From Poriferisocius sp965200775 (lineage in GTDB: Bacteria > Actinomycetota > Acidimicrobiia > Acidimicrobiales > Bin134): DNA of 64,000 nucleotides. Shown here piece by piece: positions 16,328-24,509 of the stretch; position 1 is the first letter of the stretch, and every line of letters starts with the position of its first letter. Location: the NCBI GenBank assembly GCA_965200775.1, contig OZ241383.1, positions 2,108,001 through 2,172,000 of the forward strand. Reading direction: 5' to 3'. The position numbers and the translations under genes are program-made. Under the pieces are notes generated by a model. The model saw only the letters and a program-made list of their open reading frames with translations. It did not search any database and was not told the DNA's origin.

Positions 16328-17394
16328 TATCCCCCCAGCCAAGTTGAGGCCCCCCGGTCAACTGGCAGCGGGCTTGGCTCCCCGGCGACGGTCACCTCAA
16401 CGGCAGGAGAGTCGGCCTGCCCGGTTACCTCGGGCTCATCGGAGATCAGGAACGGCAGCGAGGCCAAATACACCACCACCAGCACCGCTCCCTCCCACCA
16501 CCGCTCCAGGCCCCTACCCTCGAACATGAGCAGCCACGCCCCAACCGAGATGCCGGCCATGACCCACACCGCCAGCCCTGAGAGGTTCTCGTCGGCCAGC
16601 GGGCCGGGACCGAGCAGCGCCACCAGCGCTCCCACCACCAGGCTGTTGAAGGTGTTCGACCCCAACACGTTGCCCACCAGCAGGTCGGCCTCTCCCCGGC
16701 GGGCGGCTTGAATGCCGGTGATCAGCTCGGGCAGCGACGTGCCGAACGCCACGAGCGACAGCCCCACGAACCCGGTGCCCAGTCCGGCTTCGTCGGCGAT
16801 GTCCACCGCTCCCTCCACGGCGAGCTGAGCGCCGGCAACCGTGGCGGCCAGCCCCACCACGGTGCGGACCAGCTCGGTGGGCTGCGAGATTGGTTTGTCG
16901 CCACCGGGCAGTTCCAGGGCACCGCTGTCGTGCTCAGGCCGCCACAGGATGATCACCATGGCCGCCACGAACGCCACCAGCAGCACTACCCCCTCCCACC
17001 GCTGGAAACCGTCCTGGACAAGCAGCCAGAACAGCCCGGCGGCCACCACCGACACCAGGCCCTCCCGCCACAGGGTGCTGCCAGCCACCCGGATGCCGCG
17101 GCCCTTGGAGACCACGGCGGCCACCAGAGCGGCCACGCCGAGCACCAGGCTCAGGTTGGCCACATTGGAGCCGACCACGTTGCCCACCCCGAGGTCGGCG
17201 TCGCCCCTGGCCGCGGCCAACCCGGATATGAGCATCTCGGGGGCGCTGGTGCCGAAACCGATGATCAGCGCTCCGATGACTATGGGCGAGATGCCCCGGA
17301 CGGTGGCCAGCCGGGAAGCCCCCACCACCAACTGATCGGCTCCGGCGGCGAGCACGACAAGCCCCACCACCAAGAGCACAATCGCCAACGCCAC
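16327..17394 (-). CDS. CaCA-family sodium/calcium exchanger-like transporter
   Basis: A 355-residue integral membrane protein with about ten hydrophobic segments. It has the two inverted alpha-repeats of the family: GFGTSAPEMLISGLAA with GNVVGSNVANLSL in the first half, and AFGTSLPELITGIQAA with GNVLGSNTFNSL in the second. These hold the acidic residues that bind the cation. The plan matches YrbG-type bacterial exchangers. A soluble tail of about 40 residues follows the last segment. The stop overlaps the rimO start; this pairing is unusual and no functional link is evident. Confidence 0.88.
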   Translation of the reverse strand: MALAIVLLVVGLVVLAAGADQLVVGASRLATVRGISPIVIGALIIGFGTSAPEMLISGLAAARGDADLGVGNVVGSNVANLSLVLGVAALVAAVVSKGRGIRVAGSTLWREGLVSVVAAGLFWLLVQDGFQRWEGVVLLVAFVAAMVIILWRPEHDSGALELPGGDKPISQPTELVRTVVGLAATVAGAQLAVEGAVDIADEAGLGTGFVGLSLVAFGTSLPELITGIQAARRGEADLLVGNVLGSNTFNSLVVGALVALLGPGPLADENLSGLAVWVMAGISVGAWLLMFEGRGLERWWEGAVLVVVYLASLPFLISDEPEVTGQADSPAVEVTVAGEPSPLPVDRGASTWLGG

Positions 17395-17473
17395 AACCAG
17401 AGCCTACCGACGGCCTACCGATCCAACGGATCAGACGGCTACGGGTTGAGTCGCAGGATTCGGAAGGGTCGGA

Positions 17474-19860
17474 TCAGGAAAGCTCGTCGGGGGTCATCAG
17501 CACCTCACGGGCCTTGGACCCCTCAGATGGCCCCACCACCCCCCGCTGCTCCAACAGATCCATAAGCCTGCCGGCTCGGGCAAACCCCACCCGGAGCTTG
17601 CGTTGCAACATGGATGTGGACCCGAGCTGGCTTTCCACCACCAACTTCATGGCCTCGGCCAAGAGCTCGTCGTCCTCGTCACCGCCCCGATCACCAGCAG
17701 AACTCGGCCCCACATCCACCAGTGGGTCGGTGTCGCCGCCGGTCTGGTCGGAAGCCAGGGTCGTGCTCGGGGTGGCGTGCCCGACGGTGGCCGCCTGCCT
17801 CCGCCACGCTGCCACCACGCTTCGCACCTCGGCCTCGGTTACCCACGCTCCCTGGATGCGCTGGGCCGTGGTTGAGGTGGCGCTCAGCATCAGCATGTCC
17901 CCCTGGCCCACCAGCCGTTCGGCACCCTGCTGGTCGAGGATCACCCGGCTGTCGGTTTGGCTCGACACGGCAAAGGCCAGCCGGGCCGGGATGTTGGCCT
18001 TGATGACCCCGGTGATCACGTTGATGGACGGCCGCTGGGTGGCAACCGCCAGGTGAATCCCCACGGCCCGGGCCTTCTGGGCGATCCGGCAGATGGAGTC
18101 CTCCACGTCACGGGGAGCGACCATCATCAGATCGGACAGCTCGTCCACCACCACCAGGATGAGCGGCATCCTCTCGTGGCCCTCCGACTCGCCGTCGGCC
18201 ATCGCCTCGTCGTCGTCGAAGGCACCCTGGTCGCAGGCCGCGTTGTAGCCATCGATATCACGGAAACCCACCGAGGCCAGCACCTCGTAGCGCCGGTCCA
18301 TCTCCCGACACGCCCAGGCCAGGGCGTTGGCAGCCTTCTTCGGGTCGGTCACCGGCTGGGTGAGCAGGTGGGGCACGTGGCTGTACTGGGCCATCTCCAC
18401 CATCTTTGGGTCGATCAGGATCATGCGAACCTGGTCGGGGGTGGAGCGCATGAGCACCGAGGTAATCATGCTGTTGATGCACGACGACTTGCCCGCCCCG
18501 GTGGCCCCGGCGATGAGGATGTGGGGCATCCGGGACAGGTCCATCATCACCGGCTTGGAGTTGATGTCCCGACCGATGGCCACCTCCAGGGGGTGGGTGG
18601 CCTGGCGGGCTTCGGCAGAGGCCAGGATCCCGCCCAGGGTGACCACCTGCCGGTCACGATTGGGCACCTCAACCCCAATGGCCTGACGACCGGGAATCGG
18701 GGCCAGGATGCGGACATCGGGGGACGCCATGGCGTAGGCGATGTCCTTGCTCAGGTTGGTAACCCGGCTGACCTTCACCCCGGGGGCCAGCTCCAGCTCG
18801 TAGCGGGTGACGGTGGGGCCCACCACCATCCCCACGAGCTTGGCCCCCACATCGTGAGCGGCCAGGGACTGCTCCAGGGTGGCACCCATCCGGGCTGCTA
18901 TCTCCTGGTCGGCCTGCTGGGGGTCGCTGCCGCCGAGCAGGCTGAGCGGGGGGAGCTTCCACACAGACGACTTGGGGGGCTCGTGGCCGACTACCGCCGG
19001 GGCACTCCACTCCGGTTCGGGTTCGGGCTCGGCGGGGGGCACCACAGCCACCGGTTCCGGCTCGGGTTCGGGCTCGGCGGGGGGCACCACAGCCACCGGT
19101 TCCGGCTCGGGTCGGACTCGGGTGTCTGTTCCTGATCCTGGGTGGTATCGGGGAGCGGGTCGGTGCCGGTAAGCATGTGGAGGAACTGGGTCAAGCCGGC
19201 CTTGAGCTTGTCCCGGTCCACCCGGCGAGCCCACGCTCGTAGCGATACCCGGGTGAGCACCACCATGCCCAACAGGCCGAACGAACCCACCACCAGGCTT
19301 GCGCCCCACACTCCGACGATGGCCACCAACGTGCCGCCGAACACCAGGCCCAATGCGCCCCCGGCCCCCATCAGGGGATCGAGGGTGGAGATACCCGGCC
19401 GGCCCAGGGCTATGTGCAACAGGCCGGTAACCGACAGCAGCGTCAGTGCGGTGCCGATTCCCAGGCGCACCGCCAGCACCAGCTCGGCCCGGGATACGAC
19501 AGAGTCGGGGCCGGCACCGGAACGGCGCGGGCTGTCGCCCTCGTTGGCTTCCTCGGGCTGGGGGCCGCGGAGCAGCGCGATCCCGATGGCCACCAGCATG
19601 ATCGGAACCGCGGCTCGGGCAGTGCCGATCAACGCGCCGAGGACCACCCGTAGCCCGGTGCCGAACGGACCGGCCACGTCGGCCCACAGGGCGCAGGCCG
19701 CGACCAGCCCGGCGAGGATGAACCCCACCGCGAGGATGTCGGCCCGGTGCCTGGCCCAGACCGCAGCCGACGCCTGCTTCAGCTTGCTGTCGGGTGCAGT
19801 CTTGGATTTGGGCTTTGTGCTGGGCTTTGACGGGGGTTTTCGAGCGGTTCGAGTAGCCAC
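17474..19860 (-). CDS. ftsK: DNA translocase FtsK, with an apparent frameshift in the linker near 19112
   Basis: FtsK anchors at the septum and pumps DNA so that chromosomes segregate. The N-terminal part (GTG 19860, MATRTARKPP) has four or more membrane segments. The C-terminal part is the motor, with Walker A GATGAGKSS, Walker B LILVVVDELSDL and a winged-helix gamma domain. The parts lie in different frames. The join is in a Pro/Glu-rich linker built of 45-bp repeats (19021-19110); the third, partial unit reads GTCGGACTCGG where the others read GTTCGGGCTCGG, so one base is missing at about 19112. Restoring it gives about 795 residues, a normal length. Sequencing error is the simplest explanation. 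Confidence 0.85.
19021..19110. repeat. Two tandem 45-bp units encoding the Pro/Glu/Val linker of FtsK
   Basis: Units at 19021-19065 and 19066-19110 are identical over nearly all positions and encode a 15-residue PEPEPEPVAVVPPAE-type motif in the motor frame. A third partial unit starts at 19111 and lacks one T, which produces the frameshift. In the wrong frame the repeats read SRNRWLWCPPPSPNP, which has no biological meaning. Confidence 0.85.
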
Positions 19861-19875
19861 AACAACAACAACCGT

Positions 19876-19953
19876 ACCATTGGCCACTCCCTCAACCAAC
19901 GGTTTCAGAATGCGGCTTCACCATTGGCCACACCGTCAACCAACGGTTTCAGA
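19876..19953. repeat. 34-bp imperfect tandem duplication upstream of ftsK
   Basis: Copies at 19876-19909 and 19920-19953 share ACCATTGGCCAC at one side and CAACCAACGGTTTCAGA at the other, differing only in a 5-nt middle. The offset is 44 bp. They lie just upstream of the ftsK start in the ftsK-rnj gap. Confidence 0.85.
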
Positions 19954-19969
19954 GGTTTGGGAAACGCCT

Positions 19970-20043
19970 TCAGATTTCGACCACGATGGGGACGATCATC
20001 GGAATCAGCCTCAGATTTCGACCACGATGGGGACGATCATCGG
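19970..20043. repeat. 33-bp perfect duplication of the 3' end of rnj including its stop codon
   Basis: The last ten codons plus stop of rnj (20011-20043) are copied at 19970-20002, offset 41 bp, immediately downstream of the gene. The copy begins at the TGA and is out of frame with rnj. Confidence 0.9.
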
Positions 20044-21684
20044 TCGTCGCCCGGTCTGCTGATTCACGAACTGCCCTGCCGCCCGCCGTACCACCTTCTC
20101 CAGGCGGTCTGATGTCGGGTGGTCCAGGTAGTCCTCCACAGCGTCGGCCACAGCGTCGGCCCCCTCTATCTCCAGCTCCCGGTCGTTCTCGGAGCTCACC
20201 CACCCTCGACTCTCGAAACGGGGATGAGCGGCCAGTTCGCCCTCGTCCATATCAACCGTCACCACCACCGTCACCACCCCCTGGTTTCCCAGGATGGAGC
20301 GGTCGCCGAACAGCGCCTCGTCGCTCTCCACCAGCTTGCCGTTGGCATACCAGTAGGCCCCGGAAGTCACCTTGCCCTGATGCACCAGGCCCTGGTCGCC
20401 CAGCTCCACCTGATCGCCGTCGTGGGCCGGCACCACCCGGTCACCGGTCATCCCCATCTCCCGGGCCAGCTTGGAGTGAGCGGCCAGATGCCGCACCTCC
20501 CCATGGACCGGCACGAAGAACTCGGGAGCGGCCACGGTGTGCAGAGTGCGCAGCTCGTCCTGCTTGCCGTGGCCGGAGGTGTGAACCTCCATCTGGCCGC
20601 TGTGGACCACCTCGGCTCCCCGGCGCACCAGGTTGTTGATCATGCGAGCCACCCGGGCCTCGTTGCCCGGAATGGGGCTCGAGCTCAGCACCACGGTGTC
20701 GTCGGCCCCGATGTCGATCCAGCGGCTGTCGCCGGTGGCGGCCATGGCCAGCGCCGACCGGGTCTCCCCTTGTGATCCGGTGGACACCACGCACACCCGC
20801 TCGGGTGGGTAGTTCCCGGCGTCGGCCACGTCGATGACGGCGTGATCGGGCACCCTGAGCAGGCCCAGCTCCCGGGCCAGTGCGAAGTTGCGCTTCATGG
20901 ACAGCCCCAGGGTGGCCACCTTGCGCCCCGACCCAACCGCGGCGTCCACTACCTGCTGAACCCGGTGGATGTGGCTGGCAAAGGCGGCCACCACCAGGCG
21001 GCGATCGGGGTGAGCGGAGAACAACCCCTTCAACACCCCTCCCACCTCGGTCTCGGAGCGGGAGCTGCCCGGCACCTCGGAGTTGGTGGAATCGCACAGC
21101 AGCAGCCGGACCCCTTCCTCGTGAGCGATGGCCCCGATGCGGGCTAGGTCGGTGCGACGGCCGTCAACCGGGTTCAGGTCGAGCTTGAAGTCGCTGGAGT
21201 GAAGCACCACCCCCTGGGGGGTGCGGATGGCCGAGATCAACCCCGAGGGAACAGAGTGGGTGACGGGGATGAACTCGCAGTCGAACGAACCGATGGAAAC
21301 CCGGTGGTGATCGCCGATGGGAACGAGGGTTGTGCGGTGGAGCACCCCCCTCTCCTCCAGGCGATGGCGGATCAGGCCCAGGGTGAACGGTGAGGCGTAC
21401 ACCGGGAACGACAACCATTCGAGGGCGTGGGGCAGAGCCCCGATGTGGTCCTCGTGGCCGTGGGTGCAGATGCACCCAACGATGCGGTCGGCCCGGTCGC
21501 GCAGGTACTCCAGGTCGGGCAGCACGAAATCGGCCCCAGGCATGGTTTCGTCGGCGAACAGCACCCCGCAGTCCAACAGGAGCACCTCGTCGCCGCACTC
21601 GATGGCCGCGCAGTTCCTCCCGATGTCGCCCAGGCCACCGAGAAAGGTGATTCGGACCGGCTCAGCCACCGGTTCCGACCCCAA
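20011..21684 (-). CDS. rnj: Ribonuclease J
   Basis: A 557-residue metallo-beta-lactamase/beta-CASP RNase with 5'-3' exonuclease and endonuclease activity in mRNA turnover and rRNA maturation. The zinc motif THGHEDHIGALPH is near residue 77. SSDFKLD, the beta-CASP residues in DSTNSEVPG, STGSQGE and HTSGHGKQDE, and the C-terminal RNase J domain follow. The TTG at 21684 is the furthest start; the GTG at 21669 is equally possible. It follows dapA by 45 nt, the usual actinobacterial dapA-rnj pair. The gene end is duplicated downstream. Confidence 0.93.
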   Translation of the reverse strand: MGSEPVAEPVRITFLGGLGDIGRNCAAIECGDEVLLLDCGVLFADETMPGADFVLPDLEYLRDRADRIVGCICTHGHEDHIGALPHALEWLSFPVYASPFTLGLIRHRLEERGVLHRTTLVPIGDHHRVSIGSFDCEFIPVTHSVPSGLISAIRTPQGVVLHSSDFKLDLNPVDGRRTDLARIGAIAHEEGVRLLLCDSTNSEVPGSSRSETEVGGVLKGLFSAHPDRRLVVAAFASHIHRVQQVVDAAVGSGRKVATLGLSMKRNFALARELGLLRVPDHAVIDVADAGNYPPERVCVVSTGSQGETRSALAMAATGDSRWIDIGADDTVVLSSSPIPGNEARVARMINNLVRRGAEVVHSGQMEVHTSGHGKQDELRTLHTVAAPEFFVPVHGEVRHLAAHSKLAREMGMTGDRVVPAHDGDQVELGDQGLVHQGKVTSGAYWYANGKLVESDEALFGDRSILGNQGVVTVVVTVDMDEGELAAHPRFESRGWVSSENDRELEIEGADAVADAVEDYLDHPTSDRLEKVVRRAAGQFVNQQTGRRPMIVPIVVEI

Positions 21685-21729
21685 GGGTGACCCCAGAGGT
21701 GGTCCGGGCCGACTCGGTTGGGGCTGGAG

Positions 21730-22626
21730 TCAGGACCCCCCACCTCCCAGGCGAGTGCCGGCCAGTACCTCGGCGGCGGCCTCGGTCAGCCCGTCGGGCT
21801 CCACGTCCAGAGGGGGACGGCACCGGCCAACCGGTAACCCTATGAGACGCATCATTGCCTTGGCGGGGATGGGGTTGGGGGCAGCCAGACCGGTCTCGTA
21901 GCGGTACGACGGCATCAAAGCGGCGTTGATCCGGCGAGCGGCGGCCACATTGCCGGCCTCGAAAGCCGCAATCATCTCGGAGTGCTCCGCTCCGCTCCAG
22001 TGGGTGGCCACGCCGATAACCCCCACCGCACCCACCGCCAGCAGGGGCAGGGTGAGGCTGTCGTCGCCGCTGTACACCTCGAAACCCTCGGGTGCTTGTG
22101 CGATTAGCTCGGCGGTCTCGGCCGGGTCGCCGGCGGCGTCCTTGATTCCCACGATGTTGCGTACCCCGTGGGCCAGCTCCAGGAGCGTGGCGGTGTCCAC
22201 CTTGCGCCCGGTACGGACGGGGATGTCGTAGATGATCACCGGCAGGTCGGTGGCCGAGGCCACGGTGCTGAAATGCCGGGCCATGCCGGCTTGGGAGGGG
22301 CGGTTGTAGTAGGGGGCCACCGACAAGATTGCATCGGCCCCAGCTGCGGAAGCCCGCTCGGTGAGTTCGACGGCGGCAGCGGTGTCGTTGCTGCCCGCTC
22401 CTGCCACCACCGGGATGTCAACCGCGGCCACCACCGTGGCGATCAGCTCTATCTGCTCGCCGTGGGTGAGGGTCGGCGCCTCGCCGGTGGTCCCGGCCAC
22501 CACCAGGCCATCGCTGCCGTTGCCGGCCAGCCACTGGGCCAGCCGGGCGGCGGCGTCCAGATCCAGCGAGCCGTCGTCGCCAAACGGGGTGACCATGGCG
22601 GTCAGCACCCTTCCGAATCGAGCCAT
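21730..22626 (-). CDS. dapA: 4-hydroxy-tetrahydrodipicolinate synthase
   Basis: A 298-residue enzyme condensing pyruvate with aspartate semialdehyde, the first committed step to lysine and diaminopimelate. The TIM-barrel residues are in place: GTTGEAP (45-51), Tyr107 in YYNRP, Tyr133 and Arg138 in YDIPVRTG, and the Schiff-base Lys162 in GIKDAAGD. The ATG follows a strong AAGGAGG site. dapB lies 2.6 kb upstream in the same direction, separated by the accessory island and surf1. Confidence 0.95.
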   Translation of the reverse strand: MARFGRVLTAMVTPFGDDGSLDLDAAARLAQWLAGNGSDGLVVAGTTGEAPTLTHGEQIELIATVVAAVDIPVVAGAGSNDTAAAVELTERASAAGADAILSVAPYYNRPSQAGMARHFSTVASATDLPVIIYDIPVRTGRKVDTATLLELAHGVRNIVGIKDAAGDPAETAELIAQAPEGFEVYSGDDSLTLPLLAVGAVGVIGVATHWSGAEHSEMIAAFEAGNVAAARRINAALMPSYRYETGLAAPNPIPAKAMMRLIGLPVGRCRPPLDVEPDGLTEAAAEVLAGTRLGGGGS

Positions 22627-22645
22627 CGGTCCTCCTTACCCGTTC

Positions 22646-23290
22646 TTACCCGCCGGCGACTCGGGCCGCCATCTCGGTTTCCCGGTCAAGCCCCAGGGTC
22701 ACCAGCAGATCCTCGTGCAGCTCGAACCACACTTCGTGGTAGGAGTCCACCGACGGCTTGGTGAACCAGTCGATGTCACCGTCCATCACCCGGTTGAGCG
22801 CAGCTCCGAGCCGGCCCCCGTAATGACCGAACCGGTCCAGCGCATCAGCGAGCCGGGCAATCACGGGCTGAACCCCCCGATCGATTTCGGCCAGGCGGGC
22901 GATCACCGCACCGTCGTATTCGGGGTCGGAGTGGTCGTTGAGGGTCTGGGAGTCGCGCATCTGGAAGTCGGTGCAAACGGCCTTTAGCTCGGGGTCCAAC
23001 ACCAGAAACGACTCATACTCTTCGTGAATCCGGGGCCGCACACCGGCTTCCTCGATCTCGGCGGCCACCAGGCGTTCGCCCTCGGCCCGGCCCGGTCCAA
23101 GCAACATCCAGCCATGAGCCCTTTTCCCGTCCAGGTAGCGCACCTGCCCCTGCTCGGCCAGTTCGTCCAGAACTGCGGCGGCCTGATCTTCGAGCAGACC
23201 GGCATCCTGGGCCACGCCTTCGGTGTCGGCCATGCCCTTGGTCCTCAAAGCAAGGAGGACACGCAACAGGGGATCGGATGATCCGGGCAC
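22646..23290 (-). CDS. Winged-helix protein of unknown function
   Basis: A 214-residue soluble protein. The first 65 residues look like a winged helix (LLRVLLALRTKGMADTEGV, then AAAVLDELAEQGQVRYLDG). The rest is acidic and contains DIDWFTKPSVDSYHEVWFEL near the C-terminus, a block I associate with actinobacterial hypothetical proteins but cannot name. The start is uncertain: a GTG at 23290 or an ATG at 23233. It ends 19 nt before dapA, so the two are probably co-transcribed. A regulatory role is plausible but not shown. Confidence 0.65.
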   Translation of the reverse strand: MPGSSDPLLRVLLALRTKGMADTEGVAQDAGLLEDQAAAVLDELAEQGQVRYLDGKRAHGWMLLGPGRAEGERLVAAEIEEAGVRPRIHEEYESFLVLDPELKAVCTDFQMRDSQTLNDHSDPEYDGAVIARLAEIDRGVQPVIARLADALDRFGHYGGRLGAALNRVMDGDIDWFTKPSVDSYHEVWFELHEDLLVTLGLDRETEMAARVAGG

Positions 23291-23527
23291 CGGGTCAGAC
23301 TACTTCTGCTCCCCTCCAGCCCGAAACCCGTTAGCGGGGTTGCCGGGCAGGATCATCTTGGGGTTCGACTGTCAGCCCGGGCGTGCCTGTTGGTATGGAC
23401 GTTCTATACCTAGTTGGTGACGGTTATGGTGTAGGACTTCAACAACTCCTCGTACCGGTAGTGGCTTACTCAGCTCGGTCACAGTTCACCAATACACCGA
23501 ATCAGACTCCCGCCCCGAGATATCTGG
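23291..23527. other. Intergenic stretch with no supported gene
   Basis: This 237-bp gap is less GC-rich than its surroundings. It holds a near-palindrome at 23392-23410 (GGTAT and ATACC arms) and a small GC hairpin around 23322-23342. On the minus strand a short open stretch ends with RYEELLKSYTITVTN and a TAG at about 23411, which could be the tail of a lost gene. No tRNA or complete ORF is seen. Confidence 0.5.
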
Positions 23528-23555
23528 TCCCCCTACGGATCCCCGGGGAGAGCGG

Positions 23556-23783
23556 TTAGGCGGCTTCGGCAGGGGGTTCGATTTCGAGTTTGGCCTCGAT
23601 CCGAGCCAACCGCTCACCATGCGTCCTCAACGTGTCGTCCACCCTGTTGAACTTGGCCTCCACCTTGTCGTCCAGCCGGTTGATCTTGGCCTCCAGCCGG
23701 TTCGTGCTGTGCTGCTGATGCCAGACGATGCCGAGCATGGCTACCAGGAAGGGCACGAATTGCATGATTGCTTCAGCCGCCAC
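23556..23783 (-). CDS. Small membrane/coiled-coil protein, copy A (75 aa)
   Basis: One hydrophobic helix near the N-terminus (FVPFLVAMLGIVW) is followed by a charged coiled coil (NRLEAKINRLDDKVEAKFNRVDDTL) and an acidic tail. The GTG start at 23783 has a GGGAGGTGA site 9 nt upstream. The gene has its own promoter with a perfect TTGACA. The plan, a single TM plus a cytoplasmic coiled coil, would suit a membrane-anchored adaptor or a small membrane toxin; nothing in the sequence decides this. Copy B at 24204 is about 85% identical. Confidence 0.68.
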   Translation of the reverse strand: MAAEAIMQFVPFLVAMLGIVWHQQHSTNRLEAKINRLDDKVEAKFNRVDDTLRTHGERLARIEAKLEIEPPAEAA

Positions 23784-23792
23784 GATTGAGAC

Positions 23793-24110
23793 TCACCTCC
23801 CCTTCGGTGGACTGCATTGTAATACAATGAAACCACCTGCTGTCAACAGCTTTCCAGCATTTCCAGGATGCTCTTCGAACATGGCCACAATCTCGGGGTC
23901 GGAGCCAACAAGATCATCGTCATCGCAGCCAACCAACCCAGCCCGTACCCCCGGCACCCTCACCGGACGATCAACCGGAGGCCACGGAATGATCTTCGCA
24001 ACCGGATCACCACTACGGGGCACGATCACCTCAACCCCGCTCTCAGCCTGACGAATCAGCTCCGACAAACGCGACTTCGCCTCATGGGTGTTCACCACCA
24101 ATGTTGCCAT
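23793..24110 (-). CDS. Phd/YefM-type antitoxin without a recognisable toxin
   Basis: A 105-residue protein from the ATG at 24110. The N-terminal Phd fold reads MATLVVNTHEAKSRLSELI, then ESGVEVIVPRSGDPVAKIIP. Phd antitoxins bind DNA through this part and neutralise a Doc or PIN toxin with the C-terminus. The last 20 or so codons run into repeat copy A, so the original C-terminus may have been replaced by repeat sequence (FIVLQCSPPKGR is encoded by the operator and SD region of the next gene). No toxin gene lies on either side; the neighbours are the two 75-residue membrane proteins. Confidence 0.75.
   Translation of the reverse strand: MATLVVNTHEAKSRLSELIRQAESGVEVIVPRSGDPVAKIIPWPPVDRPVRVPGVRAGLVGCDDDDLVGSDPEIVAMFEEHPGNAGKLLTAGGFIVLQCSPPKGR
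23815..23846 (-). promoter_or_regulatory. Promoter and palindromic operator of small membrane protein A
   Basis: On the minus strand a perfect -35 TTGACA (23841-23846) is followed after 16 nt by TATTAC (23819-23824). The palindrome CATTGTA-A-TACAATG (23815-23829) overlaps the -10, the usual place for a repressor such as an antitoxin to bind. Confidence 0.6.
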
Positions 24111-24203
24111 TAACTTAGCCTTGCCAACACCACACCAGAGCACAACCTGGAACAAGGACAGCATTGACCCACCCCTCCCCCTACGGATCCCCGGGGAGAG
24201 CGG

Positions 24204-24431
24204 TTAGGCGGCTTCGGCAGGGGGTTCGATTTCGAGTTTGGCCTCGATCCGAGCCAACCGCTCACCATGCATCTTCAACGTGTCGTCCACCCTGTTGAAC
24301 TTGGCCTCCATCCTGTCGTCCAGCGCGTTGATCTTGTCGTCCAGCCGGTTCGTGCTGTGCTGCTGATGCCAGACGATGCTGAGCATGGCTACCAGGACGG
24401 GCACGATTTGCATGATTGCTTCAGCCGCCAC
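24204..24431 (-). CDS. Small membrane/coiled-coil protein, copy B (75 aa)
   Basis: This is a paralogue of the gene at 23556 with the same plan: hydrophobic helix IVPVLVAMLSIVW, coiled coil NRLDDKINALDDRMEAKF, and an identical tail KLEIEPPAEAA. Differences cluster in the TM and coiled-coil faces, while the ends are unchanged, so both copies have probably stayed functional. The GTG start has the same GGGAGGTGA site. It lies directly upstream of the Phd gene in transcription order, with a 93-nt gap. Confidence 0.68.
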   Translation of the reverse strand: MAAEAIMQIVPVLVAMLSIVWHQQHSTNRLDDKINALDDRMEAKFNRVDDTLKMHGERLARIEAKLEIEPPAEAA

Positions 24432-24462
24432 GATTGAGACTCACCTCCCCTTCGGTGGACTG

Positions 24463-24494
24463 CATTGTAATGCAATGAAACCACCTGCTGTCAA
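24463..24494 (-). promoter_or_regulatory. Promoter and operator of small membrane protein B
   Basis: The -35 TTGACA is at 24489-24494 and the operator-like CATTGTAATGCAATG at 24463-24477. One substitution relative to copy A shortens the perfect arms to CATTG/CAATG, so repressor affinity could differ between the copies. Confidence 0.55.
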
Positions 24495-24509
24495 TAGCAT
24501 CCGGCCCGA

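Larger units (their letters stand above)
23528..23850. repeat. Direct repeat copy A (323 bp) of the small accessory island
   Basis: Copy A matches 24176-24498 at a constant 648-bp offset with only scattered substitutions. It contains one 75-codon gene, its promoter and a palindromic operator. The junction at 23850/23851 is where the antitoxin gene enters the repeat. Confidence 0.92.
24176..24498. repeat. Direct repeat copy B (323 bp) of the small accessory island
   Basis: This copy is the partner of 23528-23850. Together the copies bracket a 325-bp unique segment that contains most of the Phd gene. No terminal inverted repeats or target-site duplications are seen at their ends, so an unequal tandem duplication is as likely as a mobile element. 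Confidence 0.92.

Noticed and set aside
18991..19110. Separate 302-residue membrane protein ending SRNRWLWCPPPSPNP
   Set aside because: The ending is out-of-frame reading of the FtsK linker repeats; the membrane part is the FtsK N-terminus.
23340..23410. tRNA-like GGTTCGACT segment
   Set aside because: No T-stem partner and no acceptor or anticodon stem can be drawn around it.
23411..23460. Short reading frame ending RYEELLKSYTITVTN
   Set aside because: It is preceded by a stop within about 20 codons and has no start or SD; at most a gene remnant.
23528..24498. Insertion sequence or composite transposon
   Set aside because: No transposase, no terminal inverted repeats and no target-site duplication; the direct repeats are better explained by tandem duplication.
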